A stretch of DNA of 64,000 nucleotides from Botrimarina mediterranea (GTDB taxonomy: Bacteria; Planctomycetota; Planctomycetia; Pirellulales; Lacipirellulaceae): contig NZ_CP036349.1 of assembly GCF_007753265.1 (NCBI RefSeq), forward strand, positions 5,117,363 through 5,181,362, in the 5' to 3' direction. Under the pieces are notes generated by a model. That model ran no database searches and was not told where the DNA came from. It saw only the letters and a list, made by a program, of their open reading frames with translations. Shown in pieces: positions 1 through 9,994 of the stretch (positions are counted from its first letter, which is position 1; each line of letters opens with the position of its first letter). A program made the position numbers and the translations under genes.

Positions 1-296
1 ACCAGCGCGAGCAGGAAGACAGCGCCGAACGCCGGAAGGAAGCGTCGCAGCGGCGTCCCATCCGCCAGCCGTGACGCCGCGCCAAACGTGATCGCCAACA
101 CAGCCGCGGCGCCCGCGATGCCGAACGTTCTGACGCCGAACGCAGGGAGAGGCGAGATTTCCCAAGCGCCGGGTGTCGTGAGCCAGGGCTTCAAGACGCC
201 GGCGTCGCCTCCCGCGGCAAGCACAGCGCCAAACGAGATGAGCAGTAGTAGCCCGCCGAACACGACGGCGAGCCAGTCTTCAGTGAGTTTGGGCAT
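1..296 (-). CDS. YeiH-type putative sulfate exporter, N-terminal part (cut by window edge)
   Basis: The frame is open from an ATG at 296 leftward to the window edge, giving the first 98 or so residues. The protein begins MPKLTEDWLAVVFGGLL and then has hydrophobic stretches (residues about 9-28, 55-75 and 85-98) typical of a multi-pass inner-membrane protein. The opening motif, a short tail with a conserved D-W pair running straight into a membrane helix, resembles planctomycete members of the YeiH/UPF0324 family (Pfam Cons_hypoth698), named putative sulfate exporters although substrates are poorly tested. The family call rests on the N-terminus only; another polytopic membrane protein is possible. 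Confidence 0.6.
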   Translation of the reverse strand, partial: MPKLTEDWLAVVFGGLLLLISFGAVLAAGGDAGVLKPWLTTPGAWEISPLPAFGVRTFGIAGAAAVLAITFGAASRLADGTPLRRFLPAFGAVFLLAL

Positions 297-362
297 CAAC
301 GGGTCGATCTCGTGCGACAAGCTGCGTGGGGCGTCACGAATCCCGCCCCGTTACGGCAGGTC

Positions 363-1400
363 TTATCGCCGAACGCCGCTCGCTACAAGCGCCGCCAGAC
401 CCAACGCCAGGCACGCCGTTGACGGCTCCGGAACCGCGTTGCTCGCGGCCGTCGCGCCGTAGTTGTCGGCCCACTCGGCGTACTCGGTGGGCGTACCACC
501 CTGGTCGCGCCAAACGGTGTAGTCGGCGGCGTCGACGACCAAGTCGCCGTTGAAGTCGCCGGCGAGGCCTTCGTCAGGAATCGTCACGAGCAACTCATAG
601 CTAGCGGATTCGTCGTGGGCGCCGACGAAGTCGTAGTCAGGATAGCCCGATACGCCGAACGTCAACGTTCCATCCTCCGGCACAACGCCCTCGATCAGAG
701 AGAGCCTGCCGTCGTACGAGGTGTCCAAGTCATGGTCGTCGTCGAAGGCGATCTGACTACCGAACTCGTTGAACCAAGCGAGCACGGTGTCGATGCCGGC
801 GCCGGTCGGGTCGAGCGTCTCAACGGTAAACGCCTCGCCTGGAGTCAGGCCGGTGTAGGTAAAGAAGTCGACGTCACCGACTTGGAGCGCGTTGTTGATC
901 TCAACATTGTAAGAGCCGTTCAGCCACTCGAAATCGTTGAAGCTATGATCATCGACGGCGCCGGGTGAGAGCATGCCCGAGATCGTGAAGTTATCGACTT
1001 CATCGCCGAAGAAATCGAACACCGTGACGTAGGCCTCGTAGTTGCCCGACTCGCTGTGCCCGCCGAAGAAGAACTCGTCGGGGTAGCCGGTCACCGCAAA
1101 GTCGATCGACCCGCTGTTGGTGGGGACGCCATAAAGAGCCGATGCATGACCGTCGCCGTAGGGGCTGGCGTCGTCGTCGTAGAATTCGATATCGCCAAAG
1201 AACCCGCGCGAGCCAACGATCGTGTCGGGGTTGGCGCCACCGGAGGAACCGAACTCGTCTTCGACGAGCAGCACACCCGGCGGCAGGATCGTCGCGGTAA
1301 AGAAATCTTCGTTGGGCTCTTCAGCAGTCGCCGTCGTGAGCGCCGCTGATGCGAGGACAGCGATCGCTGCCAGACCCACGAATGCACGTCCGATCGCCAT
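363..1400 (-). CDS. Secreted PPC-like repeat protein with dockerin-like module and PEP-CTERM anchor
   Basis: 345 residues from the ATG at 1400, chosen because it is followed at once by a signal peptide (residues 1-26, ending near TATAEE) and preceded by GGGAG; the frame extends upstream but without protein character. The body has two similar Asp/Gly-rich segments, each with an F-x-V-x-GYPD core followed by SxSYE, resembling bacterial pre-peptidase C-terminal (PPC) beta domains. Near residue 285 lies a dockerin-like calcium loop (GDFNGDLVVDAADYTVWRD). The end is a PEP-CTERM sorting signal: VPEP, a hydrophobic helix and a terminal RR. Expected to be exported and held at the surface or processed by an exosortase-type system. 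Function unknown. Confidence 0.8.
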   Translation of the reverse strand: MAIGRAFVGLAAIAVLASAALTTATAEEPNEDFFTATILPPGVLLVEDEFGSSGGANPDTIVGSRGFFGDIEFYDDDASPYGDGHASALYGVPTNSGSIDFAVTGYPDEFFFGGHSESGNYEAYVTVFDFFGDEVDNFTISGMLSPGAVDDHSFNDFEWLNGSYNVEINNALQVGDVDFFTYTGLTPGEAFTVETLDPTGAGIDTVLAWFNEFGSQIAFDDDHDLDTSYDGRLSLIEGVVPEDGTLTFGVSGYPDYDFVGAHDESASYELLVTIPDEGLAGDFNGDLVVDAADYTVWRDQGGTPTEYAEWADNYGATAASNAVPEPSTACLALGLAALVASGVRR

Positions 1401-1590
1401 TGCCTGTGTCTCCCGAAGAGTGGTGCTTCCGCCGATGCTCCCGAGGGAGCGATATGACGCCGGGCGGATTGTAACCCCACCAACTGGCAGCCGGGTATGA
1501 ATATCGCGGGCTTTTTGTCGCACGTTAATTCCCTTGTCCGTTGGCGCCCCGTTTGCTCCATAGAGGAAACAACCCTAACAGGAGCAAGAC

Positions 1591-2082
1591 ATGCCCAAAC
1601 CTCCCCGCGAACGATTCCAGGACATCCTCGAGACCTTTACTGTCGGGATGCTCGTTACCGAAGGGCCCGACAAAGTCCTCACGGCGCGACCGATGAATGT
1701 GGCGGCGATTGATTCCGACGCCGACATTTGGTTCTGCACCCAGGTCGATACTCCTAAGACGGACGACATTCAGAGCCACCCCGATGTGCTGGTCGCCTTC
1801 CAAGACTCGGGACGCTATTTGACTCTAAATGGTCCCGCAGAGATCAACCGTAGCCGTTCGAAGATCAATGAGCTCTGGAATGAATCATGGAAAGTCTGGT
1901 TTCCCGACGGCCCGGATGATCCCAAGCTAGCGCTTCTGCACGTCAAAGCGACACACGGGCAGTATTGGGACAACAGCTGGCTACAGGGCTTGAGCTACGC
2001 CATCCGCGCGGGCCAAGCCTACTGGCGGGGTGAAGAACCTGAGATCCCAGAGGACGTCAACGCGAAGGTTGAGCTGCCGTAA
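1591..2082 (+). CDS. Pyridoxamine 5'-phosphate oxidase-like general stress protein
   Basis: 163 residues with a GGAG ribosome site seven bases before the ATG. The sequence fits the split-barrel flavin-binding fold of the general stress protein 26 group: an N-terminal helix, then FTVGMLVT, the strand ADIWFCTQVDTPKTDDI and a following VLVAFQDSGRYLTLNGPAEI segment, with a tryptophan-rich C-terminus (WFPDGPDDPKLALLHV). Members bind FMN or related cofactors in the cytoplasm and are linked to stress responses; substrates are rarely known. It stands alone, divergent from the PEP-CTERM gene on its left. Confidence 0.8.
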   Translation: MPKPPRERFQDILETFTVGMLVTEGPDKVLTARPMNVAAIDSDADIWFCTQVDTPKTDDIQSHPDVLVAFQDSGRYLTLNGPAEINRSRSKINELWNESWKVWFPDGPDDPKLALLHVKATHGQYWDNSWLQGLSYAIRAGQAYWRGEEPEIPEDVNAKVELP

Positions 2083-2136
2083 GCTGTGGAGTTCGTCCTA
2101 GGGACGGGTCTAACCATTCATCAAAGGAGGTGGGCC

Positions 2137-2298
2137 ATGTCCCCACTCGGTCTGATTCTGCTGATCGTTCTTGTCATGCTCGTGCTCGGCGCGGCGCCGG
2201 CGTGGCCACACGCCCGGAACTGGGGCTACGGTCCCAGCGGGGGCTTGGGCCTCGTGCTGGTGATCGTGCTGATCCTGGTCTTGATGGGCCGGATCTAA
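2137..2298 (+). CDS. DUF3309 small membrane peptide
   Basis: 53 residues. The ATG at 2137 is chosen over an upstream in-frame ATG because it follows a perfect AAAGGAGGT ribosome site, one of the strongest in the window. The peptide has two hydrophobic helices (residues 4-19 and 34-50) separated by a polar, aromatic stretch (WPHARNWGYGPSGG), the standard layout of DUF3309 proteins, which are short and of unknown function. It is probably an inner-membrane peptide, and the ribosome site suggests high expression. A terminator-like hairpin lies about 150 bases downstream. Confidence 0.75.
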   Translation: MSPLGLILLIVLVMLVLGAAPAWPHARNWGYGPSGGLGLVLVIVLILVLMGRI

Positions 2299-2320
2299 GG
2301 TCGTGGGCGCCTTGTGAAAT

Positions 2321-2398
2321 ACCACGGAGCCACCGAGGGCACGGAGAAACGCACAGTGGGGGCTATCTCTATGTGTCCTCGGAGTCCTCGGTGGCTCA
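2321..2398. repeat. Imperfect palindrome (CCACGGAGCCACCGAGG type)
   Basis: The left arm CCACGGAGCCACCGAGGGC is mirrored by a right arm ending CTCGGTGGCTCAG. It lies between the DUF3309 gene and its terminator. No coding sign. Confidence 0.6.
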
Positions 2399-2448
2399 GT
2401 GGTTAACGAGCGCACAAGCAACCGATAGCGATATCGCGCTGACCCCAT

Positions 2449-2482
2449 GCCGCCCGGAGCATCGCTTCCGGGCGGCTTTTCT
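2449..2482 (+). terminator. Rho-independent terminator
   Basis: GCCGCCCGGA pairs with TTCCGGGCGGC across a short loop, followed by TTTTCTTCT. It fits the end of the DUF3309 transcript. Confidence 0.7.
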
Positions 2483-2613
2483 TCTGCGCAGAAGCGTTAG
2501 GCCGCAGCAAAACCGAGCGATCACGCCCGACTAGAATCAACGCCAGCGCACGGCGGCCCTGTGCGGTGGCTAATTCGCTGAATGACGACAAGTCCGATCG
2601 GGTGAGGAATAAC

Positions 2614-4068
2614 GTGCTTCAGACTTTCGTGCGAGTCTCGGCGATGGCTTGCCTGCTGGTGGTTGCATATGAAATGAACGGCGCGATCGCCAACCAGACG
2701 GCGATCAAGTTTCTTGTCGATAAGGGCGAGTACGCCAAGGCCGAGGCGCTGCTGCAAGCGCAGGTCGATGATGTTGCAGCGCCAATCACCGGCGACGCCG
2801 CTGTGCAGCTCGAAACCATCCGCCGCATGCGGCGGGAGTTTCCCCTCAGCAAAGCGGAGGTGCTGAATCAGGTCCGAGAGACGATTCCCGATGCAACCGC
2901 CGAGGACATCGAGCGCTGGACCGAGTCGGGCGACTTGCACCACCGGGTGATCGACGGCGACCTACGCTACTTCCGCCGCGGCGCGTCCAACCTGCCGCGG
3001 CTCAACGACGACGCCAAGCGGCGCCGCGACGCCGCGCTCGAAGCGCGGGGCGAGAAGCCCAAGCCGCGGTTCGACCTGCCGAGCGTGATCCGCGAAGTCT
3101 ACGCCGAGCGCGAGCGCACCGGCGCCGACGAGGTTTATCCCGTTCATCACCACGTCACCTACACGGTGACGGTGAAGGACTCGTGCGACCGCGTCGTCCC
3201 GGGGGCGACGGTGCGGGCGTGGCTCCCGTTCCCGCAGGAGTATCGCCATCAATCGCAGGTGCGACTCGTCAGCAGTTCACCGGAGGTGAAGCACACCGCG
3301 CCGAATGGCTCGCCGCACCGCACCGTCTACTTCGAAGAGACAATTGGCGCCGATGCGAAGCCGCCGGAGCTGGCGGTCGAGTTTGATTTCGTCACCGCTG
3401 CGTACTGCCCCGACCTCGACCCCGCCGCCGTGAAGCCTTACGGCCAGGGCGGCGAGACTTACCGCCAATACACCGCCGAACGGTTGCCGCACATCGCGCT
3501 AACTTCCGAAGTCCGCCAACTCGCCGCCTCGATCGTCGGCGACGAGAGCAACCCGCTCCGCAAGGCGCAGCGGCTGTTCACCTGGGTCTCGAAGAACATC
3601 ACCTGGATCGGCGAGATGGAGTACGGCGCCGTGCCGAGCCTGTCGCTCAAGGGCCTCACGATGCGCTGCGGCGATTGCGGCGTGCAGAACATCTCGTTCG
3701 TCACGCTCTGCCGCGCGGTCGGCGTGCCGGCGCGGTGGCAGTCGGGCTTCGGCACGAAGCCCGGCGAAGAGAACATGCACGACTGGGCCGAGTTCTATGT
3801 CGAGCCGTGGGGCTGGCTCCCGGTGGACGCTTCGTACGGGTTGCAGAAGTCGGATGACCCCAAGGTCCGCGACTTCTTCTGCGGCCACATGGACCCGTAC
3901 CGGTTGATCGTGAACCTCGACTACGCCCGCCCGCTCGACCCGCCCGCCACAAGCCTCCGCGCCGAGCCGAACGACTTCCAGCGCGGAGAGATCGAGATCG
4001 ACGGCCACAACCTGTACTTCGACGACTGGCGGTGGGACCTGAAGGTCGAGACGAAGCGGGTCGAGTGA
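2614..4068 (+). CDS. Transglutaminase-like cysteine protease-fold protein, exported or anchored
   Basis: 484 residues from the GTG at 2614, favoured because GAGG lies six bases upstream and a hydrophobic export segment (VSAMACLLVVAYEMNGAIA) follows; a GTG at 2566 would add 16 polar residues. The N-terminal half is helical. A beta region starts at YPVHHHVTYTVTV. The C-terminal half holds the transglutaminase-like catalytic triad in order: Cys in RCGDCGVQ (near residue 351), His in NMHDWAEFYV and Asp in VDASYG. Such proteins hydrolyse or cross-link peptides, usually outside the cytoplasm; the substrate here is unknown. It is monocistronic by spacing. Confidence 0.82.
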   Translation: MLQTFVRVSAMACLLVVAYEMNGAIANQTAIKFLVDKGEYAKAEALLQAQVDDVAAPITGDAAVQLETIRRMRREFPLSKAEVLNQVRETIPDATAEDIERWTESGDLHHRVIDGDLRYFRRGASNLPRLNDDAKRRRDAALEARGEKPKPRFDLPSVIREVYAERERTGADEVYPVHHHVTYTVTVKDSCDRVVPGATVRAWLPFPQEYRHQSQVRLVSSSPEVKHTAPNGSPHRTVYFEETIGADAKPPELAVEFDFVTAAYCPDLDPAAVKPYGQGGETYRQYTAERLPHIALTSEVRQLAASIVGDESNPLRKAQRLFTWVSKNITWIGEMEYGAVPSLSLKGLTMRCGDCGVQNISFVTLCRAVGVPARWQSGFGTKPGEENMHDWAEFYVEPWGWLPVDASYGLQKSDDPKVRDFFCGHMDPYRLIVNLDYARPLDPPATSLRAEPNDFQRGEIEIDGHNLYFDDWRWDLKVETKRVE

Positions 4069-4383
4069 CACGACCCCCAAAAAGGGTGGCTCCCCAGGCG
4101 CCCCTCTAGGAGGCTCTGGAAGGCCCTTCTACGGCGTTCGGAAGGGAGGCTTGGGAAACCCTTAGCGAGGCGTCAAAACGCGTCTAACGACCCTCTACGC
4201 GGCTCTAAACGCCTGTCCACGACTAAGCCAGGGGGCGTCGGCGCGGGCCCCCTACCCCCCTCCGACAGAGGGGTCGGACCGGGGGCCGTCCGTGAACGTC
4301 TGAGCCGGGGGGGCGAGAATTTATTGTCGGCGGCGACCGTTAGAGATTTATCGCCTGACGAGTAGCGTTGATCAAAAGGACAC
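4069..4383. other. Gene-free stretch
   Basis: No plausible reading frame. The stretch holds loosely repeated GGAAGG/CCCTT and CTCTACG motifs and a G/C-run-rich part (4240-4320), ending in a short A/T-rich segment (4318-4380). It resembles neither the adjoining genes nor the palindrome families of the window. No function can be assigned. Confidence 0.4.
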
Positions 4384-4454
4384 GAACCGGGGGCTAAGGC
4401 CCCGCGGCTGATAAGTCTTTACCAGATCAGCCGGCACGCCTTAACGTCCGGTTC
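4384..4454. repeat. Palindrome family C (GAACCGGGGGCTAAGG)
   Basis: GAACCGGGGGCTAAGGCCCC at the left; the mirror arm ending CCGGTTC at the right is partly diverged (GGCACGCCTTAACGTCCGG). Other copies lie at 34874-34945 and 59704-59778. Confidence 0.75.
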
Positions 4455-4545
4455 TTTCGCTACGATTCCAACTTGCGGCAACGTTGCAAAGAATCGCGAG
4501 CCCTCGGCTCAGACGCTGCGGTGGATCGAGCGTGTCTTGAGGCGG

Positions 4546-6243
4546 CTACTCTTTCGTGTCGTCGGCGGGCTCGAACACGAACTTGTAGCGGAGCATCTTG
4601 ATCGTCGGCGGACCGCCGCCCGGGATCATTAGCGGAGTCTTACCCACGTAAACGCTGCCGGGCTTGAGTTCCATGGGCGAGCCCATTCGGTAGGGCATCG
4701 GCATCAAGACACGTGCCGGTTCGACGGCGACCCGCTTGGGCTTGTCGCCGGTCTCCTTCAGTTTCGTGAGATTGCCTAAATCGACTTCGTCGAAGCCCTC
4801 TTCAACCACCCGCGTCCACGCCTCGCCGCCAGGCGTGGGACGGTGTATCAGGCGTGGGTCGGCGGCTAAGAAGAAGAGCCCCTCTTTCGACTGCCGGATG
4901 TTTAACCACATCCCGGGGAGCCCCATGTGCGAGAACTGCCCATTGACGAGTTTGAGGTCGGCGACCTGCTCGGCCTCGTCACCCTCGCCATCCTCATCGG
5001 CCTTGTCACTCTCGTCGGCCTTGTCACTCTCGTCAGCTGAGTCGGTTTCAACGATCCGCCAAGCGACCCGGACGGCGCCGTTAATCGCCTTCACCATCCG
5101 CAACTCAACGGGCTCCGGCGCCCGCATGGCCGCCCCACCGCTGGGGGCTTCGACACGAAAGGTTTGTGAGTCGGGCAGGTGGTCGCTGGCGATCGCGCTG
5201 ACGAAGTAATCGCCGGGGAACAACTCCTTCGTGGCGACGCCGCTCGACGACGTGGTCAGTTGCATCAGCGACGGACCGCCCCGCGCTGGTTGCGAGGGCC
5301 GGAGCGTTAGCCTGGCGCCCGCCAGCGGCTCGCCGTCGGCGCCGCGGATCGCGAAACGCGTCTTCACCAAGTCCTTGTCGCCTCGCTTCTCGGCGCGCAG
5401 TTCGCCGGCGTCGCGAACCGTCGTCGCGCCGCCTTGAATCTCGAACTCCTGAGAGGCGTAGGCCGGGTCGGTGAGCCGCAGCTTGACCGTCTCGTCGCGC
5501 GAGGAGTTTCGCGCCATGTAGGTGCAGAGGAACCAACCGTCCGCGAAGGGCTCGACGCGGGAATCACTCCCCAGTGGGGCAAGCGACTCGACAGGGACCG
5601 CGTCGCCCTTCTGATCGACCAAGCGGAAAGCGGCGGCCAGCAGCGTCTCGTCGGACGGCAGCCCGACGCCGCTGCCGAGTTGCTTGCGGACTTGGTCGTA
5701 GCGTTTCACGAACGCCGTCGGCCGCTCTTCGATCGCGCAGCGCTCGGCGATGCGACGCTGCAGCTCCGACGACTGCGCAGGGTACGCGTCGACAATCGCC
5801 GCGCGATGCTCCATGAACGCCTCCCGCGCCAAACGCCCTTCGCCGGCGCCGACAAGGCTCTTGGCGTACCAGTAAGCGATCCGTGCGTCCTCGGGCGCCA
5901 AGCGGTTGGCCTCGGCGAGCACGCCCGGGTCGGTGACCTCGTTGTCCCCCTTGAGGGCCTGGCCCTCGAACCACTCGAGCAGCAGCCGTTGCGCGCGGTT
6001 GTCGGCCGCGGGGCCCTCGATCGCGGTGTGAGCGGCGATCCGTGCGACCTTCGCTTGCGGCAAGCGGAGCGCCGCTCCGCCGACGCGGACGACCAAGTCA
6101 TCCCCCTCGAACGCGACTTCGCCGACGACCTCGGCGCCCGAATGCAGGGTGACAAGCTGCTCGGCCCGCAACTCCGCGGCAACCAACACCGCCGTCAGCG
6201 ACAAACAGCCCTGCACGAAGCCGCCCTGTACGAAGCGAAACAT
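4546..6243 (-). CDS. Secreted protein with carboxypeptidase-regulatory-like (Ig-like) domain, function unknown
   Basis: 565 residues from the ATG at 6243, chosen because a signal peptide (CLSLTAVLVAAELRAE) follows; the upstream in-frame part lacks protein character. Residues about 25-70 form a short beta unit (VTLHSGAEVVGEVAFEGDDL), a motif met in many planctomycete secreted proteins. A helical, TPR-like region follows to about residue 200. Near residues 290-370 the pattern DGEPLAGARLTLRPS ... GDYFVSAIA is that of a carboxypeptidase-regulatory or CnaB-like beta sandwich. An acidic tract repeating DESDKA precedes the C-terminal domain. Likely periplasmic or surface; no enzyme motif found. Confidence 0.65.
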   Translation of the reverse strand: MFRFVQGGFVQGCLSLTAVLVAAELRAEQLVTLHSGAEVVGEVAFEGDDLVVRVGGAALRLPQAKVARIAAHTAIEGPAADNRAQRLLLEWFEGQALKGDNEVTDPGVLAEANRLAPEDARIAYWYAKSLVGAGEGRLAREAFMEHRAAIVDAYPAQSSELQRRIAERCAIEERPTAFVKRYDQVRKQLGSGVGLPSDETLLAAAFRLVDQKGDAVPVESLAPLGSDSRVEPFADGWFLCTYMARNSSRDETVKLRLTDPAYASQEFEIQGGATTVRDAGELRAEKRGDKDLVKTRFAIRGADGEPLAGARLTLRPSQPARGGPSLMQLTTSSSGVATKELFPGDYFVSAIASDHLPDSQTFRVEAPSGGAAMRAPEPVELRMVKAINGAVRVAWRIVETDSADESDKADESDKADEDGEGDEAEQVADLKLVNGQFSHMGLPGMWLNIRQSKEGLFFLAADPRLIHRPTPGGEAWTRVVEEGFDEVDLGNLTKLKETGDKPKRVAVEPARVLMPMPYRMGSPMELKPGSVYVGKTPLMIPGGGPPTIKMLRYKFVFEPADDTKE

Positions 6244-6502
6244 GGTCACACCACGGTTAAGCGGGAAGGGATCAAGTTGCCGCCCATCATAGCCATGCCG
6301 TCCAGCCCGCGCCGCAGATTTGAGGAAGACCCGGCTCATGTGGCCTGTCCCTCTCTAACGCGTGCGAGAGGTTGGAAGCGGTGCAAAGCGATGGAGTCGC
6401 TCACCGTGGAAGGCGTCGGAGGCGTCGCCGACCTGGGTGTGTTAAGCTTGAACGAGTCATCTCGGCTCCGCTAAAAGGATATGGCTCACAGGGTTTATCA
6501 GC

Positions 6503-7891
6503 ATGATGTCTCGATCCGCCAAAGTCGCCGCCGTTTTCGCGTTGCTTCTCCAATCGGCGCTGGCGTTGGGCGCCGCGGCTGAAGAGGCGCCAAACATCGT
6601 CGTCATCGTCGCGGACGACCTCGGCTGGAACGACGTGGGCTACCACGGCAGCCCGATCCGCACGCCGCGTCTCGACGCGCTGGCGCGCGAGGGCGTCGAG
6701 CTCGATCGCTTCTACGTGTGCCCCATCTGCACGCCGACCCGCGCCGGGCTGATGACGGGCCGTTACCCGCACCGCTTCGGGATGCGCAACACGGTGATGG
6801 CGCCGTGGCGCGACTACGGCATTCCTGCCGACGAGGCTTGCCTGCCCGAGTTGCTTGCCGCCGCGGGCTACGAGCGCCGGGCGTGCGTCGGCAAGTGGCA
6901 CCTGGGCCACGCGCGGCGAGCCCATCACCCGTTGTCACGCGGCTTCACGTCCTTCTACGGCCACTACAACGGCGCCATCGACTACTTCACGCACCTCCGC
7001 GAAGGAGAGCTCGATTGGCACCGCGGCTTTGAATCGAGCCGCGACGAGGGTTACACCACGACGTTGCTGGCCGACGAAGCGGTGCGGTTCATCGAGGCGT
7101 CCGACGGCGCCGCGCCCTTCCTGCTTTACTTGCCGTTCAACGCGCCCCACGCCCCGCTGCAAGCCGAGCCCGACGCGCTCGAAGCGTATGGCTTCGAGGA
7201 GGGCCAGAAGCGATTGCCCCATCGCGGCGAGTATGGCCGTCGGGGCCGCGGCGCCACAAAGCGAGCCACCTTCAGCGCGATGGTCACGGCGCTCGACACG
7301 GCGATCGGCCGCGTGCTCGACAGCCTCGAAGAGCGCGGACTCGCCGACAACACACTCGTCTGGGTCTTCAGCGACAACGGCGGTGAGGTGCAACTGGGCG
7401 GCAACAACAAACCACTCCGAGGCGCCAAGCACACGGTTTGGGAAGGCGGCGTCCGCGTTCCGGCGATCGTCCGCTGGCCCGCCAAGTTCGAAGGCGGCCG
7501 TCGCTCGACGGAGCTTGCCGCCTACGTCGATGTACTCCCCACGCTGCTCGCTGCCGCAAAGACCGACGATTCTACATCGCACCAACCGTTCGACGGCGTT
7601 GATCTCCTGCCAATGCTAACCGGCCAAGCCGCCGCGCCCGACCGCACAATTTACTTGGGCCAGAACGCCATCGTGAGCCAAGAGTGGAAACTCAAAGACG
7701 GCAAGCTCTTCGACCTCACCGACGACCCGAACGAGACAACCAACATCGCCGACGAGCACCCCAAGGTTGCAGCGGAACTATGCGAGGCGCTCAAGCGGTA
7801 CGAAGCACTCGCCTCGAAGGAGCGAATGCCGGGGTACGCCGAAGGGCGGGAAGGGTTTGTGGCGCCGAAGGACTGGGCGATTGAACGATGA
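6503..7891 (+). CDS. Sulfatase (arylsulfatase type)
   Basis: 462 residues with a signal peptide (residues 1-28). NIVVIVADDLGWNDVGYHG gives the metal-binding Asp pair near the N-terminus, and CTPTRAGLMTGRYPHR is the sulfatase signature, in which the Cys is converted to formylglycine and acts as nucleophile. Further family motifs are GKWHLGH, LPFNAPHAP and VFSDNGGE. Length is normal for the family. Such enzymes remove sulfate esters, often from algal polysaccharides, in the periplasm or outside; planctomycetes carry many. It is divergent from the secreted protein at 4546-6243. The formylglycine-generating enzyme is not in the window. Confidence 0.93.
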   Translation: MMSRSAKVAAVFALLLQSALALGAAAEEAPNIVVIVADDLGWNDVGYHGSPIRTPRLDALAREGVELDRFYVCPICTPTRAGLMTGRYPHRFGMRNTVMAPWRDYGIPADEACLPELLAAAGYERRACVGKWHLGHARRAHHPLSRGFTSFYGHYNGAIDYFTHLREGELDWHRGFESSRDEGYTTTLLADEAVRFIEASDGAAPFLLYLPFNAPHAPLQAEPDALEAYGFEEGQKRLPHRGEYGRRGRGATKRATFSAMVTALDTAIGRVLDSLEERGLADNTLVWVFSDNGGEVQLGGNNKPLRGAKHTVWEGGVRVPAIVRWPAKFEGGRRSTELAAYVDVLPTLLAAAKTDDSTSHQPFDGVDLLPMLTGQAAAPDRTIYLGQNAIVSQEWKLKDGKLFDLTDDPNETTNIADEHPKVAAELCEALKRYEALASKERMPGYAEGREGFVAPKDWAIER

Positions 7892-7955
7892 GTCCGTTCA
7901 GCCGCCAACGTTCAACGGCAGCGGGATGGTTGAACAGGAACACTAATCGACGCCG

Positions 7956-8192
7956 CTACGGAGTCGTTGAAGGCGCCTGAGCATTCATCAGGCTTCGCAG
8001 CGCTTGATTCACCGCTTCGCTGGTGGGGAATGCCTTCTCGACATCCTCGTCGAAAGCGACCGTACGCTCGATGGTGACCTTCACACCTTCTTTGCGGATC
8101 CGCTCGGCGTACTTGCCAACGGCTATGACCTCCATGTTCTCAAGGTCGTATTCCGGGCGCATGTCGTCGTCGAGGTCATCAGGCTTATCCAT
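7956..8192 (-). CDS. Small antitoxin-like protein, orphan
   Basis: 78 residues with AAGGAA just before the ATG. The pattern PEYD ... GKYAERIRKEG ... VAFDEDVEKAFPTSEAVNQALR resembles a widespread family of short proteins with the layout EYDF-GKYA-DPDVAEVFPDSESVNEALR, often found beside PIN or RelE-type toxins and treated as antitoxins. Here no toxin gene is adjacent: enolase lies beyond a repeat on one side and the sulfatase on the other. Charge is strongly acidic at the N-terminus. The role is inferred from family resemblance only. Confidence 0.6.
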   Translation of the reverse strand: MDKPDDLDDDMRPEYDLENMEVIAVGKYAERIRKEGVKVTIERTVAFDEDVEKAFPTSEAVNQALRSLMNAQAPSTTP

Positions 8193-8239
8193 TTCCTTAC
8201 TCTTAGCGGATTTGGTAGATAAGGCAATTGTGCTCGTTT

Positions 8240-8322
8240 GTAGGAGGCGTCTCCGACGCCGATTACGGTATCCATTCCGAATCGCTGTGGTGCGCGTAAT
8301 CGGCGTCGGAGACGCCTCCTAC
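8240..8322. repeat. Palindrome family A (GTAGGAGGCGTCTCC)
   Basis: Near-perfect inverted repeat with arms of about 28 bases starting GTAGGAGGCGTCTCCGACG and a loop of about 25 bases. Other copies lie at 13208, 40187, 42057, 44197, 49501 and 62245, with a half copy at 38513. Confidence 0.92.
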
Positions 8323-8372
8323 AGGGAAGCAGCCCTGTCGCTTTGAAAGCTGATCGTCTAGCAGAACGCCAA

Positions 8373-8406
8373 CAAAAAAAGGCGGGCCGACAACTGCCGG
8401 CCCGCC
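8373..8406 (-). terminator. Rho-independent terminator of enolase
   Basis: Read on the minus strand, GGCGGGCCG and its complement form a stem (8381-8389 with 8398-8406) followed by a run of seven T (8374-8380). It lies about 50 bases after the enolase stop. Confidence 0.88.
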
Positions 8407-8454
8407 CTTGTCGTTTCTTGGCGCTCTTCGCGATGAATTTCTTCCCGAGCGGTT

Positions 8455-9831
<1,377 letters not shown>

Positions 9832-9994
9832 TCATCCGAACCCGCTGAGAGAGCCGCCATTCTAGGCCCCGGGCGCCCCCTGTCGAGCGGGCCAAAACCC
9901 GTAGAAAACTCCCCCCCAAGCGTTGCGCGGCACGTGATAGTCGGCCTCTTAGGCGGTAGCCCCTTTCCTAAGCTCTCCCTCGGGTTCGATCGGC

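Noticed and set aside
2389-2412. tRNA-like string GTGGCTCAGTGGTTAACGAG
   Set aside because: It recalls a tRNA D-arm by chance; no acceptor stem, anticodon arm or T-loop follows, and the first part belongs to a palindrome.
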